53,107 nucleotides of DNA from Sphingomonas echinoides ATCC 14820 (GCF_000241465.1 NZ_JH584235.1:207497-260603), one strand, 5' to 3'. Numbered from the stretch's first letter, positions 1-8,717 are shown. Notes: generated by a model not told the origin, from the sequence alone. Numbers and translations: made by a program.

Positions 1-90
1 AGACTTGAAGGGTAGAGGAGTTCGTCCGGCTTGGTGGCCGTCCGGGCGCCTGCCGCGGGCTACATGCAGCTTTGTTGAAAGGCGCCATGC

Positions 91-3045
91 ATGGCCATGC
101 CCACAGCCTTGTTCTTCGAAAGATATTGTCAGCGGGTCATGCGCGACACGCCGGGTGAATGGCGTCCGTGGGAAATGGATATCCTGGGCGTACTGAAACA
201 CCGCGTCGCGAAGGATCTGTCGATGCGCGGGGGTGGGCAGGGGCAGGCGGCTTGGCAGCAGGAAGCCCGGTTCAATATCCCGGGATCTCCACCATCGTCG
301 CGCCAGGTTTCTGCGCAAGGTTTGCGCAGTTTTCATCTGGGGGTGAACAAGCCCGCGCAGCGCGCGGCAAAATCGTTCGACCGCTATGCTGCTTCGAAGA
401 TCGCAATTGCCGTCGCCATCGACGCTGACCAGCCTGGGGTTGAACAAGAGCAGAGCGCGCCCGCGATCTACGACGCATACGCCGTCGGCCATGGCGGCGA
501 GCCGGAGGCGGTGCCCGATCACTACACGAACCTGTTGCCCGACTCCGATCGGCGGGCATCGCAATGGGATGCGATCGAGGGGCACGAACGATCGCTCAGG
601 ATCAATCACAAGCCGGGACCGCCGCGGGTCGCGATATTCTATGAACGCGCGCCCGATCTGTTCGACCATGCGGCATCCTTGCCCGCTTGCCCGGATGGGT
701 TGCGCAAGGTGATCGAAAAGGAGCAGCGCCGTGTCGCTGTTGGGAAAAAACTGTCCAAGCTCAAGCAGCGGCTCGGCCAGGAATGGATCGACGATACCGC
801 GCCGCTGGCCCAGGCCTGGCTAGAACGATTGCCCGGCTGGGTCGCAGATACTGACGACGATCTTCGCCTTTCCAGGACGTCCGAGGGGCGGGGCGTTCTC
901 ACGCACGTGTCAGGCGAGATCGAATATCCTGTAGCGCTGATCGGTGATCCCGACGCGCGCCGCAACATCCGGATGGGCCTCGCTGCCTGGTTCGACGGTC
1001 AGCGCAACGCGGGAGATGACCCGGGCGACGGCAGCATCTTGCCCGTCGCGATATTCGATCACTTGCCGGATCGGCTTAACGACCGGCGTAACCTCCACTG
1101 TCATTTCCTGGCCGGCACTAGGCGCGTCATGGTGGGCGAAGGCGGCGGGCTGACCTTCGCCGAGCACAAGGTCGATGCGATATCACGCCAGGGTTTTCAC
1201 GAGCGGTTGCGCGGCGTGTTCGCTGACCTTGCGAACGTCGAGCTTGCGCGGCTCGAAGCCGATCAGCGCCTGCATCCTGGCAAGCTCCGCGAGATGGGGA
1301 TCGACGGCGTCACCCCGAACAAGAAGCTATATGGTCGAGCCGTCGTGTTGGAGCGCGCGGGGGTCGCGACGGCGCACGGCATCGAGAACGACATCGAGAA
1401 TTGGCGCCGGCTGTTCGATCGCGCGCGTCGCCGTCATGAGGCGCGGTTCGAAGCGATCGACAAAGCTGATGCCAGCGACGCTGCCAAGGCGATGCAACGA
1501 CGGGCGTCCGTGCTGCGCCATGAAGCCGAAGAAATCGGTCTCCTGATTAGCATGTCGGTGAGCCGGGCCAAACGAACGGCGCGATATGCCCCGGCGTACG
1601 CCGACGCCGCCAAGCGCGATCGCGACCGGGCGAGATGGGAAGGGCGGGGGCTCGAGGCACGGGCCTATCTCGCAATGCTCGACCACGAACTTGCGTCCGA
1701 ACGTGCCGGCGTAAATGAGCGCCGTCGCGAAGCGGCGCGGCTTGAGCGTGCTGCTCGCGATACGATGACGGTCGAGCGGCAGCGGTCCCGAGATGCAGCC
1801 GAGGCGCGCCGCGCCGCGCACCGGGCGGTCGATGACATCGCCAACACGCCGATCCTGGTGACGGAGCGCGACGGTCACTATTTGGTCGAGCGTCGCGACG
1901 ATCCGGACGGGCTGGTGCTGGGCATCGATCTTGACGCTGCGGACGTCCAGAAGCGTCTGGCCGCTCAGCATGCCGCGCAGCGCAAGGCGCTGGCGCAGGT
2001 GCGATCGTTTCTGCACAAACACGGTCACGAGGCGCTGTTCGACGAACGCGCAATCAGCGGCTCGCCATGGTTGCGTGCAACAATCGAACGGTGGCGCGGT
2101 GCGCCGATCATCGAACGTGAGGAGCGCGAGCGGCAGGAACGCGCCAACGCGCATCGCGAGACGCTGGTCGCGCGCAATAGGCGATGGGCCGGGCGGGATA
2201 ATGAAGACATTGGCGACCACATCGCAGACGGCCGCATTGCTTTGCTGCCCTCCGAACTCGATGCTTCGATTGTCGATAACGCCGTAGCGGTGCCGTTCCA
2301 GCCAGCTGTCGAGCCGGCGCCAGCGCCGCTGGCCGCTGCCCCGGTCGACGAATGGTTGTGGCGGCCGAAGCTCCCGGCGGTGATCCCGGCCGATATCGCG
2401 AAACATTGGCGGGTTGCCGGCATGGATGCGTTCGGCACGGACATCGCTGGGTTCGAACACATACTCGCTGCACCGCCGAGCCGCCGGTACGTCACGGACG
2501 GTCCGCTGGCAGACGCGCTGGGACAAGCCGCCGCACGGCTGACGGAGCCGGCGATTCATGCGCGGCTGGCGGCGATCTGGCGGTATCAGGAAATTACCCG
2601 GCTCGACCTTCTTGCGACCGGGGCGGTCCCACACTTTGTCCCCGATCCTGAGCCGCCCCGCGATCCGGCCATCGGGCTCTCGGTCGGCCAGATCCTGGCC
2701 GATCGCGTCCGGCACAATCGTGACGGTCGCCTGCAAGCGATGTTCGAAGAGATCGAGAACGGCACTCGATCAACACCGGCCCTGCCGATCACACGCAACC
2801 GCCTGTTCCGCACGGCGCTGGCCACGATCAGATCGAACGATGACCCGTCAATCTGCCGTCTGTTGGCGGACGCCGCACTCGCGCAGGATGGCAGCCTCGC
2901 CATCCGTCGGTCTCAACTGTCCGACGCTGAGGATGCCAGCATCTGGGCAGCATCGAGCATGCCGATCAAGGGCATTGCTAGGCAGCGTCCGGGCGCGGGC
3001 CGGCGGAGGCGAGGGCGCGCCTGGCCATCGTCCTACGGGCGTTGA
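91..3045 (+). CDS. MobA/MobL (MobQ-type) relaxase-like protein, 984 aa
   Basis: Probable DNA-nicking transfer relaxase of the mobile element. Residues 81-104 (FHLGVN..., Y99) resemble the MobQ motif I, in which an FHL strand is followed by a tyrosine. Residues 331-343 contain NLHCHFLAGTRR, matching the metal-binding HxH motif III (H336, H338). Further on, PNKKLYGRAVVLERAGVAT resembles the conserved stretch that follows the relaxase fold in MobA/MobL proteins. The rest (about 430-700) is Arg/Glu-rich and probably helical, and no helicase motifs are seen. The first 78 residues have no family counterpart; the true start may be an internal codon, but no clearly better ribosome site is visible. 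An in-frame stop at 76-78 bounds the frame on the left. The last 20 residues are very Arg/Gly-rich. The gene converges on the RHH gene at 3055-3468. Family assignment is fairly safe; activity is inferred. Confidence 0.72.
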   Translation: MAMPTALFFERYCQRVMRDTPGEWRPWEMDILGVLKHRVAKDLSMRGGGQGQAAWQQEARFNIPGSPPSSRQVSAQGLRSFHLGVNKPAQRAAKSFDRYAASKIAIAVAIDADQPGVEQEQSAPAIYDAYAVGHGGEPEAVPDHYTNLLPDSDRRASQWDAIEGHERSLRINHKPGPPRVAIFYERAPDLFDHAASLPACPDGLRKVIEKEQRRVAVGKKLSKLKQRLGQEWIDDTAPLAQAWLERLPGWVADTDDDLRLSRTSEGRGVLTHVSGEIEYPVALIGDPDARRNIRMGLAAWFDGQRNAGDDPGDGSILPVAIFDHLPDRLNDRRNLHCHFLAGTRRVMVGEGGGLTFAEHKVDAISRQGFHERLRGVFADLANVELARLEADQRLHPGKLREMGIDGVTPNKKLYGRAVVLERAGVATAHGIENDIENWRRLFDRARRRHEARFEAIDKADASDAAKAMQRRASVLRHEAEEIGLLISMSVSRAKRTARYAPAYADAAKRDRDRARWEGRGLEARAYLAMLDHELASERAGVNERRREAARLERAARDTMTVERQRSRDAAEARRAAHRAVDDIANTPILVTERDGHYLVERRDDPDGLVLGIDLDAADVQKRLAAQHAAQRKALAQVRSFLHKHGHEALFDERAISGSPWLRATIERWRGAPIIEREERERQERANAHRETLVARNRRWAGRDNEDIGDHIADGRIALLPSELDASIVDNAVAVPFQPAVEPAPAPLAAAPVDEWLWRPKLPAVIPADIAKHWRVAGMDAFGTDIAGFEHILAAPPSRRYVTDGPLADALGQAAARLTEPAIHARLAAIWRYQEITRLDLLATGAVPHFVPDPEPPRDPAIGLSVGQILADRVRHNRDGRLQAMFEEIENGTRSTPALPITRNRLFRTALATIRSNDDPSICRLLADAALAQDGSLAIRRSQLSDAEDASIWAASSMPIKGIARQRPGAGRRRRGRAWPSSYGR

Positions 3046-3054
3046 TGGACGTCG

Positions 3055-3468
3055 TTATAATCGCTCCAAGGCTGCCGCTGTGATCTGGGTGACGCCCCAG
3101 CCGCCACCGTCCCATTGGACGCTGGCGATCCATCCAGCTTGATCCGATCCGGCGCCGGCAAAGAGCGGTGATGTCGCAGCAGGGCGGAGCGAGCCAAGCA
3201 CCGTCCCTTTGCCGAACTTGTCGCTTTGAACGCGATCGCCATCGGCCAACGGCGGCTGGGCCGGTGCGGTGGTCGCAGGCGGCGGACTGCATAGCGACAT
3301 GGCTTCGTCGATCAACCGGCGAATGGCCTCCGGGCGATTGGGCACATCGGACTGCGCTGCGCGCCACGTATCGATGCGGGCCAGCAAAGGTGCGCTCACC
3401 TTGACCCCGATCTGGGTCCAACCAGTTGCAGGACGGCCGCGATTTCTGGGACCAGCTTCGTCTGTCAT
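3055..3468 (-). CDS. Small ribbon-helix-helix DNA-binding protein with C-terminal UvrD-tail-like domain
   Basis: A 137-residue protein of two parts. Residues 18-57 (QIGVKVSAPLLARIDTWRAA, then PEAIRRLIDEAM) have the pattern of a CopG/MetJ ribbon-helix-helix domain: a beta strand followed by two helices with the PEAIRRLI second helix. Residues 76-135 contain DGDRVQSDKFGKGTVLG followed by WIASVQWDGGGWGV. This resembles the Tudor-like tail of UvrD/PcrA helicases (GDRV.H..FG.G.V). A Pro/Ala linker joins the two. The gene lies tail to tail with the relaxase, nine bases apart. RHH proteins beside relaxases are commonly oriT-binding accessory factors or autorepressors, so that role is likely here but not shown. 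A good promoter abuts the start codon. Confidence 0.6.
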   Translation of the reverse strand: MTDEAGPRNRGRPATGWTQIGVKVSAPLLARIDTWRAAQSDVPNRPEAIRRLIDEAMSLCSPPPATTAPAQPPLADGDRVQSDKFGKGTVLGSLRPAATSPLFAGAGSDQAGWIASVQWDGGGWGVTQITAAALERL

Positions 3469-3472
3469 CTCG

Positions 3473-3502
3473 AATATATGGTATCAGAAATTGCTGTGGC
3501 AA
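3473..3502 (-). promoter_or_regulatory. Candidate promoter for the RHH gene, possibly leaderless
   Basis: On the minus strand TTGCCA (3497-3502) and TATATT (3473-3478) are separated by 18 bases, close to the sigma-70 consensus. The -10 box ends only four bases before the ATG at 3468, so transcription would begin at about the start codon and give a leaderless mRNA. No Shine-Dalgarno-like sequence lies between. Confidence 0.45.
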
Positions 3503-4056
3503 CCTAATGAGTGTGCCCCGCTCTTTGTCAGCTCTGCGCCCCAATCTCGGTCATTCGCGATGGAGGACTGCGATCCTGAAAGCGGTCGTTCGTTTGATGA
3601 TCGGGTAAGTTTACTGCTGATGAGCCATCCATCTCATCGCGCCCCTTAGAGCCAGCCTTTAAAGGCAGGCGTGCCCGGACATGAATGCGACGGTGTAATC
3701 CGCGCCACGGTGAAAACTTGTGAGAGATCTTCGATCCTCGCTTTGTCTTGGGTGAAATCGACCGACTTTCCTCCTAGGCGCCAGCGTCAGTTTTGCGCCC
3801 CAATATTGGACGTTCGACGCGGCCGACGACGATCCCGAAACCCGCCATTGTTCCTTTCGTCGCGGGTAGTCGGCCATTTTGATCCAACATAGGGTTTCCC
3901 AAGGCTGTCGTCGATGCTCGCCAGCTGGCATAACAACAGAGTACTCCAACGTTCCCGTGCTCCTGAGCTCCGAAATTCATGGCGATTGTTGCTGGGGTCG
4001 CGTGTCGATAGGTTCGTGACGTCGAGGCGATCTAAGGGGCGGCCGCGATCACCGCG
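3503..4056. other. Noncoding stretch with one 20-bp interrupted palindrome
   Basis: No convincing gene lies in this 550-base interval. Open frames on both strands lack ribosome sites and family motifs. Base composition is visibly less GC-rich than the neighbours. The one clear structure is at 3651-3670: GCC-A-GCCTTTAAAGGC-A-GGC, a 12-bp perfect palindrome with three more paired bases on each side of an A/A mismatch. It could be a regulator site or part of an old transfer or insertion boundary. Confidence 0.4.
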
Positions 4057-4070
4057 AAGGGGCGTAACCG

Positions 4071-4643
4071 TTGCGATCAACAGGAATTCTGGTTTTGCTG
4101 GTGCTGGCCGTAGTCGTCGCTACCTTGACGATTGGTCGGAAGTGGCGCGAACACCATCCAAGTGGTGTTGCGGCAGCCCAACCTGAGCGCGCCTCCGCGT
4201 CGGGAGCTGAATTCAGCGGGTCGACGATGGTCGGCGACGCGGGTGCCCCGGTCCGGGTGATAGACGGCGACACGATCGCGATCGGAGAAGATCACGTTCG
4301 GTTGTTTGGGATTGACGCTCCCGAAAAAGCACAAACTTGTGAGGTCGAAGGAATAGACAGCGCTTGCGGCGACGATGCAACACGCGCGCTAGAACAGTTG
4401 ATTGGCACATCCCGACCGACCTGCGTGGAGCGCTCGAGAGATCGTTATGGCCGCGCCGTCGCTGTCTGCTCTGTCAGCGGGAGAGATCTTGGGCGCGAAA
4501 TGGTGGCGAACGGCTGGGCGGTTGCTTTCACGCGCTATTCGCAGGACTATGTTACGGAAGAAGCTGCAGCAAAGGCTGAGCGTCGGGGCTTATGGCAAGG
4601 CAGATTTGAGCGGCCGGATGTCTGGCGCGCCGAGCGAAGATAG
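4071..4643 (+). CDS. Membrane-anchored thermonuclease-like (SNase fold) protein
   Basis: A 190-residue protein of the staphylococcal nuclease superfamily. Residues 5-21 form a hydrophobic N-terminal segment (signal anchor or signal peptide), followed by an Ala/Ser-rich linker to about residue 58. The nuclease core then shows the family motifs in order: VIDGDT (63-68), VRLFGIDAPE (76-85, catalytic Arg and Glu), RDRYGRAVA (123-131), MVANGWAVA and AERRGLWQGRFE. All key acidic and Arg positions are present, so it should be an active, calcium-dependent nuclease outside the cytoplasmic membrane. The start is TTG at 4071, eight bases after AAGGGG (4057-4062). It is the first gene of a tight operon; the next start follows 32 bases after the stop. 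Placement outside the membrane is inferred from the N-terminus. Confidence 0.85.
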   Translation: MRSTGILVLLVLAVVVATLTIGRKWREHHPSGVAAAQPERASASGAEFSGSTMVGDAGAPVRVIDGDTIAIGEDHVRLFGIDAPEKAQTCEVEGIDSACGDDATRALEQLIGTSRPTCVERSRDRYGRAVAVCSVSGRDLGREMVANGWAVAFTRYSQDYVTEEAAAKAERRGLWQGRFERPDVWRAERR

Positions 4644-4675
4644 TCTGGCCAGCCGGGCGCAAGGGGGAAATGAAG

Positions 4676-5104
4676 ATGGCTGACGACGACATTGCACCCA
4701 AACCTCTGGTGCCGACGACGGTGCCCCTCAGTCCCAGCACGAATCTGGACCTTTCTTGGTTGCCCGAGGATCAGCGCGCAGCGCTGCTCACCGACTACAC
4801 ACGTGGAATGCTCGATATATCGAAGAGGGCGCAGGAACTTCACGTCGATGTCGGTGCGCTAAAGTCGACACTCGCGACGCTCACCGAGACGACTCGGCAG
4901 GTTGCTGACGACGGCAATGCGGTCACGGTTAGTCATACCCAAACCAGTGCAGTTGGCCGCACCGAAGTCATTATGGGGAACACGGACAATGCCCGGACGG
5001 GCAAATTGTCGCGATCGCAGACCGGCGAGACGAACTGGACACCGATCTATATCATCGCCGGCATCATTGCTTTGGTGCTGATTGCAGCAGCGTTCGCGCG
5101 CTAA
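4676..5104 (+). CDS. Tail-anchored membrane protein of unknown function
   Basis: A 142-residue protein I do not recognise. It has an acidic, Pro-rich N-terminus, a helical middle (about residues 30-75, from WLPEDQRAALLTDYTRGML onward) that could form a short coiled coil, a polar Thr/Ser-rich stretch, and one C-terminal transmembrane segment (about 122-141) ending in Ala-Arg. This is the layout of a C-tail-anchored protein with a cytoplasmic domain. ATG 4676 is preferred to ATG 4670 because AAGGGGG at 4661-4667 is eight bases from the former and only two from the latter. It sits between the thermonuclease-like gene and two more genes with almost no gaps. Confidence 0.7.
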   Translation: MADDDIAPKPLVPTTVPLSPSTNLDLSWLPEDQRAALLTDYTRGMLDISKRAQELHVDVGALKSTLATLTETTRQVADDGNAVTVSHTQTSAVGRTEVIMGNTDNARTGKLSRSQTGETNWTPIYIIAGIIALVLIAAAFAR

Positions 5105-5106
5105 CA

Positions 5107-5406
5107 GTGTTCCGGGCGACTGTCCGACTTGACGAGCGAGCCGATGTTCAGCGTGAGGCTACGGCACTCCGCGCAAAAGCCGAACAGGCCAAGCTCGATC
5201 CTCAAACGATCGATTTGCTCTCGCACGGATTCGAGGAAATCTTGGGTCCGCTTGTCGAAACCGGCAGGAAGCTAAAGGCCCAAGGGAGCCGGATCGACGT
5301 TACGCGTAAACTGGAGGGCAAGGCTTATTCTGTCGTGTTGAAATTTTCCACGGACCGGCGAAGTGGGGTTTTCGGGTGGTTGTCCCGCTTTCTGCGCCGT
5401 AGCTGA
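5107..5406 (+). CDS. Small soluble protein of unknown function
   Basis: A 99-residue, charged protein without a family I can name. It starts with GTG two bases after the upstream stop and its stop overlaps the next ATG by one base, so it is surely cotranslated within the operon. The N-terminal half is helical (Ala/Glu/Lys-rich, 10-50). The C-terminal half predicts two strands (SRIDVTRKLEGKAYSVVLKF) and a short amphipathic basic tail, GWLSRFLRRS, that might touch the membrane. Its size and position between two membrane-anchored proteins suggest a small adaptor subunit, which is only inference. Confidence 0.6.
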   Translation: MFRATVRLDERADVQREATALRAKAEQAKLDPQTIDLLSHGFEEILGPLVETGRKLKAQGSRIDVTRKLEGKAYSVVLKFSTDRRSGVFGWLSRFLRRS

Positions 5407-6263
5407 TGGCGCGCGGGTACCGATCTGGACGCTATCGTGGCGGTTCGTCGCAACGCTCTTCATATGATCGCCAGCGCTCGGTCGGGATGGAGCGCGCGCT
5501 AGAGCACATAGAGGCGGCGAAGCGGCTCAGCGCCGAGCTCGGTGGCACCGACAAGGACGTTAAGGAATACTTCTTCAAGCTTCCACCGCGTGCGATGGCG
5601 TCGCTCCTCGACGAATATGGCCGTCGATATGGTTCGTCCGCGAAAGAATATGCTTCGAACACGATCGACAAATGGCGATCAGGCAAGGTCCACATGAGTG
5701 GTCTCGTCGCGGAGCGATTGTTCGGCCTATTGCCGCCGCGAATGCCTCTTACCGAGAAGTACAAGCTGACCGAGAGCCTGTGGGAGCATTTCGGCCCGCG
5801 GTCGAAGAAGAGGCTTAGGATTGGGATCAACGCCGATATCGGCGCTGTTGTCGAAGCAGTGCAACGGCACTTTGATGGAGTCATTTCGCACTACAAGATT
5901 CCCGAACAGCTCGAGCGCCGCTTCAACTGGCTCGCCGCCGGTGATGTCGAAGTGAAACAGCAGTTGCTCAATTTCCTGCGCGATCGCGAGCGTTCGCTAC
6001 TGAGCGAGGGCGCCCGAATTCAACTGCCCGTCATGCTTCAACACATCAGGGCGGATACCACGAAGCTCACCAGCCGCATGTCGCAAACGCTCAAGATCGG
6101 GAAACACGAGCTCGAGCTATTGGTCGACGGCGATGCGATGGGCGTTCAGCTTGAGGAATGGACGCCCGCCACCAAGCAGCGCGGTGGCAATGACAGCTCT
6201 TGGGGCGGCTGGCTGGTTGCCGTGTTCATCCTCCTACTCGTGCTCTGGAAGTGCTCAAAATAA
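5406..6263 (+). CDS. Tail-anchored 285-aa protein of unknown function
   Basis: Starts at the base where the previous gene ends. Residues 1-25 are Arg/Ser/Gly-rich and probably disordered. Residues 28-245 look like an all-helical cytoplasmic domain with a central block (VKEYFFKLPPRAMASLLDEY, then SSAKEYASNTIDKWRSGKVHMSG) that looks family-specific although I cannot name it. Residues 264-281 are one transmembrane segment followed by a short basic end (KCSK). It thus has the same tail-anchored layout as the second gene of the operon. No enzymatic motif is visible. With a surface-exposed nuclease upstream and two inner-membrane tail anchors, this operon looks like a membrane-associated nucleic-acid-targeting module. 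Confidence 0.7.
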   Translation: MARGYRSGRYRGGSSQRSSYDRQRSVGMERALEHIEAAKRLSAELGGTDKDVKEYFFKLPPRAMASLLDEYGRRYGSSAKEYASNTIDKWRSGKVHMSGLVAERLFGLLPPRMPLTEKYKLTESLWEHFGPRSKKRLRIGINADIGAVVEAVQRHFDGVISHYKIPEQLERRFNWLAAGDVEVKQQLLNFLRDRERSLLSEGARIQLPVMLQHIRADTTKLTSRMSQTLKIGKHELELLVDGDAMGVQLEEWTPATKQRGGNDSSWGGWLVAVFILLLVLWKCSK

Positions 6264-6297
6264 GGACTGGTCGCTTACAGGGGGCAATCAAAACAAG

Positions 6298-7230
6298 ATG
6301 AGCCGGATTGTCTACCTCGACCAGAACGCGTGGGTTGCGCTGGCACGGGGGTCTTGGGACAAGACTGAGTTCCCGCGCGAGCACGCCACCCTGACCAAGG
6401 TCGTGGATCGGGTGCGCTCGAACGAGATCATCGTGCCACTCAGCTTCGCCAACATCTACGAGACGGCGAAGATCAACGACCCCGTCCGGCGCGCCACGAT
6501 GGCCCGCGCCCAGTCCCTCATCAGCGCCGGCCGCGTGTTCCGCGGCCGCCGTCGCGTCCTGACCGAGACGCTGACCGCCTACATCGCCGCCAAGAACTCG
6601 ATTGCTCATCCGGCGCCCGCCGAGCGCTGGTTCCTCTCAGACCTGTGGTTCGAGGCGGCCGGCGACTACACTCCCGAGACCTACGGTTTCGAGATCTCGC
6701 AGCGCGTGCTCGACGCGATCCGCAAGGATCCGGCTCGCGCGCTGTTTGACTACCTCGCCTTTCAGGACGAGGCCATCCGGCAGGAAGCCGTGCGCCGCAA
6801 CACGGCGAGTTCGGTCGAGCTCATCTCAGGTATTTAGTCTCGCCGCGCCATCGCCGCCGGCGAGCCGCTGGCGCTCAGGAGGCGGGCGTACGGCGCACGC
6901 CTGATCATCGACGAGCTCGACTTCATCTTCGCGACCGCTCGCAAGCTCGGCTTGGACTGGAGCACCGTCAGCGACATTGGATCATCGCTGGTGCGGAGCT
7001 TCACGGTCGATGTGCCTGTGTTCCACGTCGAGCGAGAACTGGTCGTGCGGCTCGAGGACCAAGCACGGCCGATCGCCGAGAACGACCTGCGCGACGTGAT
7101 GGCGTTCACGACCGTGCTGCCGATCGCGGACGTCATCGTCGCCGAGAAGCCGTTCGTGAACCTCGCGCGGCAGGCCAAGCTCGGCGAGACCTACGGCACC
7201 GAGCTGATGACCTCGATCCTAGACCTCTGA
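6298..7230 (+). pseudogene. PIN-like nuclease family gene interrupted by one in-frame TAG
   Basis: One reading frame runs from ATG 6298 to TGA 7228-7230 (310 codons) and is broken only by TAG at 6835-6837 (codon 180). The part before the stop begins with MSRIVYLDQNAWVALARG, the acidic first strand typical of PIN-like proteins (D8). The part after it, in the same frame, contains LRRRAYGARLIIDELDFIF and ends with LPIADVIVAEKPFVNLARQA, the usual distal strand of PIN-like toxins where LP.cDvvvt.k precedes the tail. Codon composition is the same on both sides. A single substitution (for example GAG to TAG) explains it. Without suppression only a 179-residue N-terminal piece is made. The first six residues after the previous operon carry no strong ribosome site (GGGGG at 6280-6284 is far). 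Its 3' end overlaps the convergent HEPN gene by 12 bases. Confidence 0.7.
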
Positions 7231-8717
7231 TCCTGCTTCGGGGTCTTCTTCGGTCTCGTCCGCCGGTTCGGCCGCGCCTGCGACCCGAGAGGTGAGTAGC
7301 AGATCGGTGTCAATCTTGAGCGGATCGAGATAGGCCGGATGTGCGATGATCGAATTGATCACGGTCCGAAGCACGTCGACCGCCCGCTTGGCGGCAGCGT
7401 ACTCGTCTAGGTCCTTGGACTTGCGCCTCCCACCGTGGACGATCGCCGAACGGAACCCGTAGGTGTCGTTGATCGCCGTGCGCACCTCCTCCATCCTCGA
7501 CCGGTCGGCATCGAGGCCGATCAACGCCGCAGCGCGCATGCGCAGCTTCCAGGATATCGACTGCCCATCGCTGTCCCCCAGCAGGATCTCCAGCGCGATC
7601 GTCGCGTCGAGGATCACGTCCGCCAGTTCATCCCGGGTCGAGGCAGCGTTGAACCTGCGTAGCGCGAGGGCGAAGCGACTGTCCTCGATGGCGAGCAGGC
7701 CGGCCCATGTCCGTGCCACCGCTTTCATGTCGTCCTTGCTGACGAGCGGAAGGTCCTGGTTCATCCAACCATAGTTGTCGAAATGCGGCGGGTAGCGTCG
7801 CGCACCGACGGCGTAGACCTCGGGATCGCCGAGCCGGTCGTGACTGCGCCAGCCCCGGGCTAACCGAATCTCTTGCGCGTAGCCCGTATCGATATCGAGG
7901 CGGAGCCGGAGCGCCGCGAAGAAGGAGTCGACGACGGCCGCGATATCGTTGGACGGGGCCGACAGGATCTCGCCGAGCGACAGTTTCGCGTGATTCGCGA
8001 CGCCCCATTCGGTGAGGACGAGGGCATGAGTCGCCGACGCCAGAACGGCGTCGTGCCCGTTGGCGGCGTGCGCCTTGCCCTCCCAGCGCGCGCGATGGAG
8101 TCCGTCGGACATCCGGATCAGCAACGCATTCTTGGCAAGCCGAACGCGGTCAAAGTCGAACCGCACTAGGGCGATGGGGATCACGACCGGCGTCTTGAGC
8201 CAGTCGTCGGTCAGCCCATTTAGCAGCGGCTGTAGCACCGACGAGCGCGTCTTCGCGTCGGACGCGACGTCGCCGTGGCGCAGCATGAAGGTGTTGGCCG
8301 CGTGCTCCACCCCCATCGTCACCAAGATGGTCGTAAAGTCCGGGTGGACCTTCTCCATGTAGCACCGGCTCACTTCGGGATCGTCCAGGACGAAGCGGAC
8401 CAGCTCGCGCATGTGGGGGAACAGAGGTCTTCCGGGAACTTGCCCTTCGCACGTGCCTCGTCGTCATTCCATGGCGGCTCCAGAACGCTGCTGAACTTCA
8501 GCGCCCCGTTCCGTTCAAAGAGCGGCGCCTCGGAGATCGACGGCATCCCGTTGTCGCGCATCGACACCTTCGGCCATTTCGCACCCTCTGGCTTCTTACC
8601 CTCCGCCAGCTTGGCGCGGATGGCGTCGATCGTTTCCTCGAGCGCAAGGTCGTGGAGGCGACGAAGCTCATCGGCTTTCGCGCCAACGACGCGGACGGGT
8701 TCTGGGATCGTGGACAT
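7219..8717 (-). pseudogene. ApeA-like HEPN domain protein, frameshifted near the N-terminus
   Basis: The main frame (7219-8412, 397 codons) contains an Apea-like HEPN domain: a helix VILDATIALEILLGDSDG and later FRSAIVHGG, the Rx4H ribonuclease motif (about R321 and H326 of this frame). Its first ATG, at 8412, lacks a ribosome site. Upstream, another frame begins with a plausible start at 8717 (MSTIPEPVRVVGAKADELRR) and runs in coding style to the G5 tract at 8415-8419 (C5 on the coding strand). Adding one base there joins both frames as ...KFPEDLCSPHMRELVRFV and gives exactly 500 codons. So the intact gene is 499 aa, with a one-base loss in a homopolymer, real or from sequencing. HEPN proteins of this type are RNases of abortive defence systems. 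It diverges from the NACHT gene, with 82 bases between the starts. Confidence 0.65.

Noticed and set aside
1327..2736. Long open frame antisense to the relaxase (469 codons)
   Set aside because: Arg/Pro-rich shadow of a high-GC gene; no motif, no ribosome site, and the plus-strand frame has relaxase motifs.
3659..3949. 96-codon frame in the gap before the thermonuclease gene
   Set aside because: Composition is not protein-like, three overlapping frames compete, and no ribosome site is seen.
8415..8419. Programmed -1 frameshift in the HEPN gene
   Set aside because: The heptamer T TCC CCC is a poor slippery site and no downstream pseudoknot is evident; a homopolymer indel is simpler.
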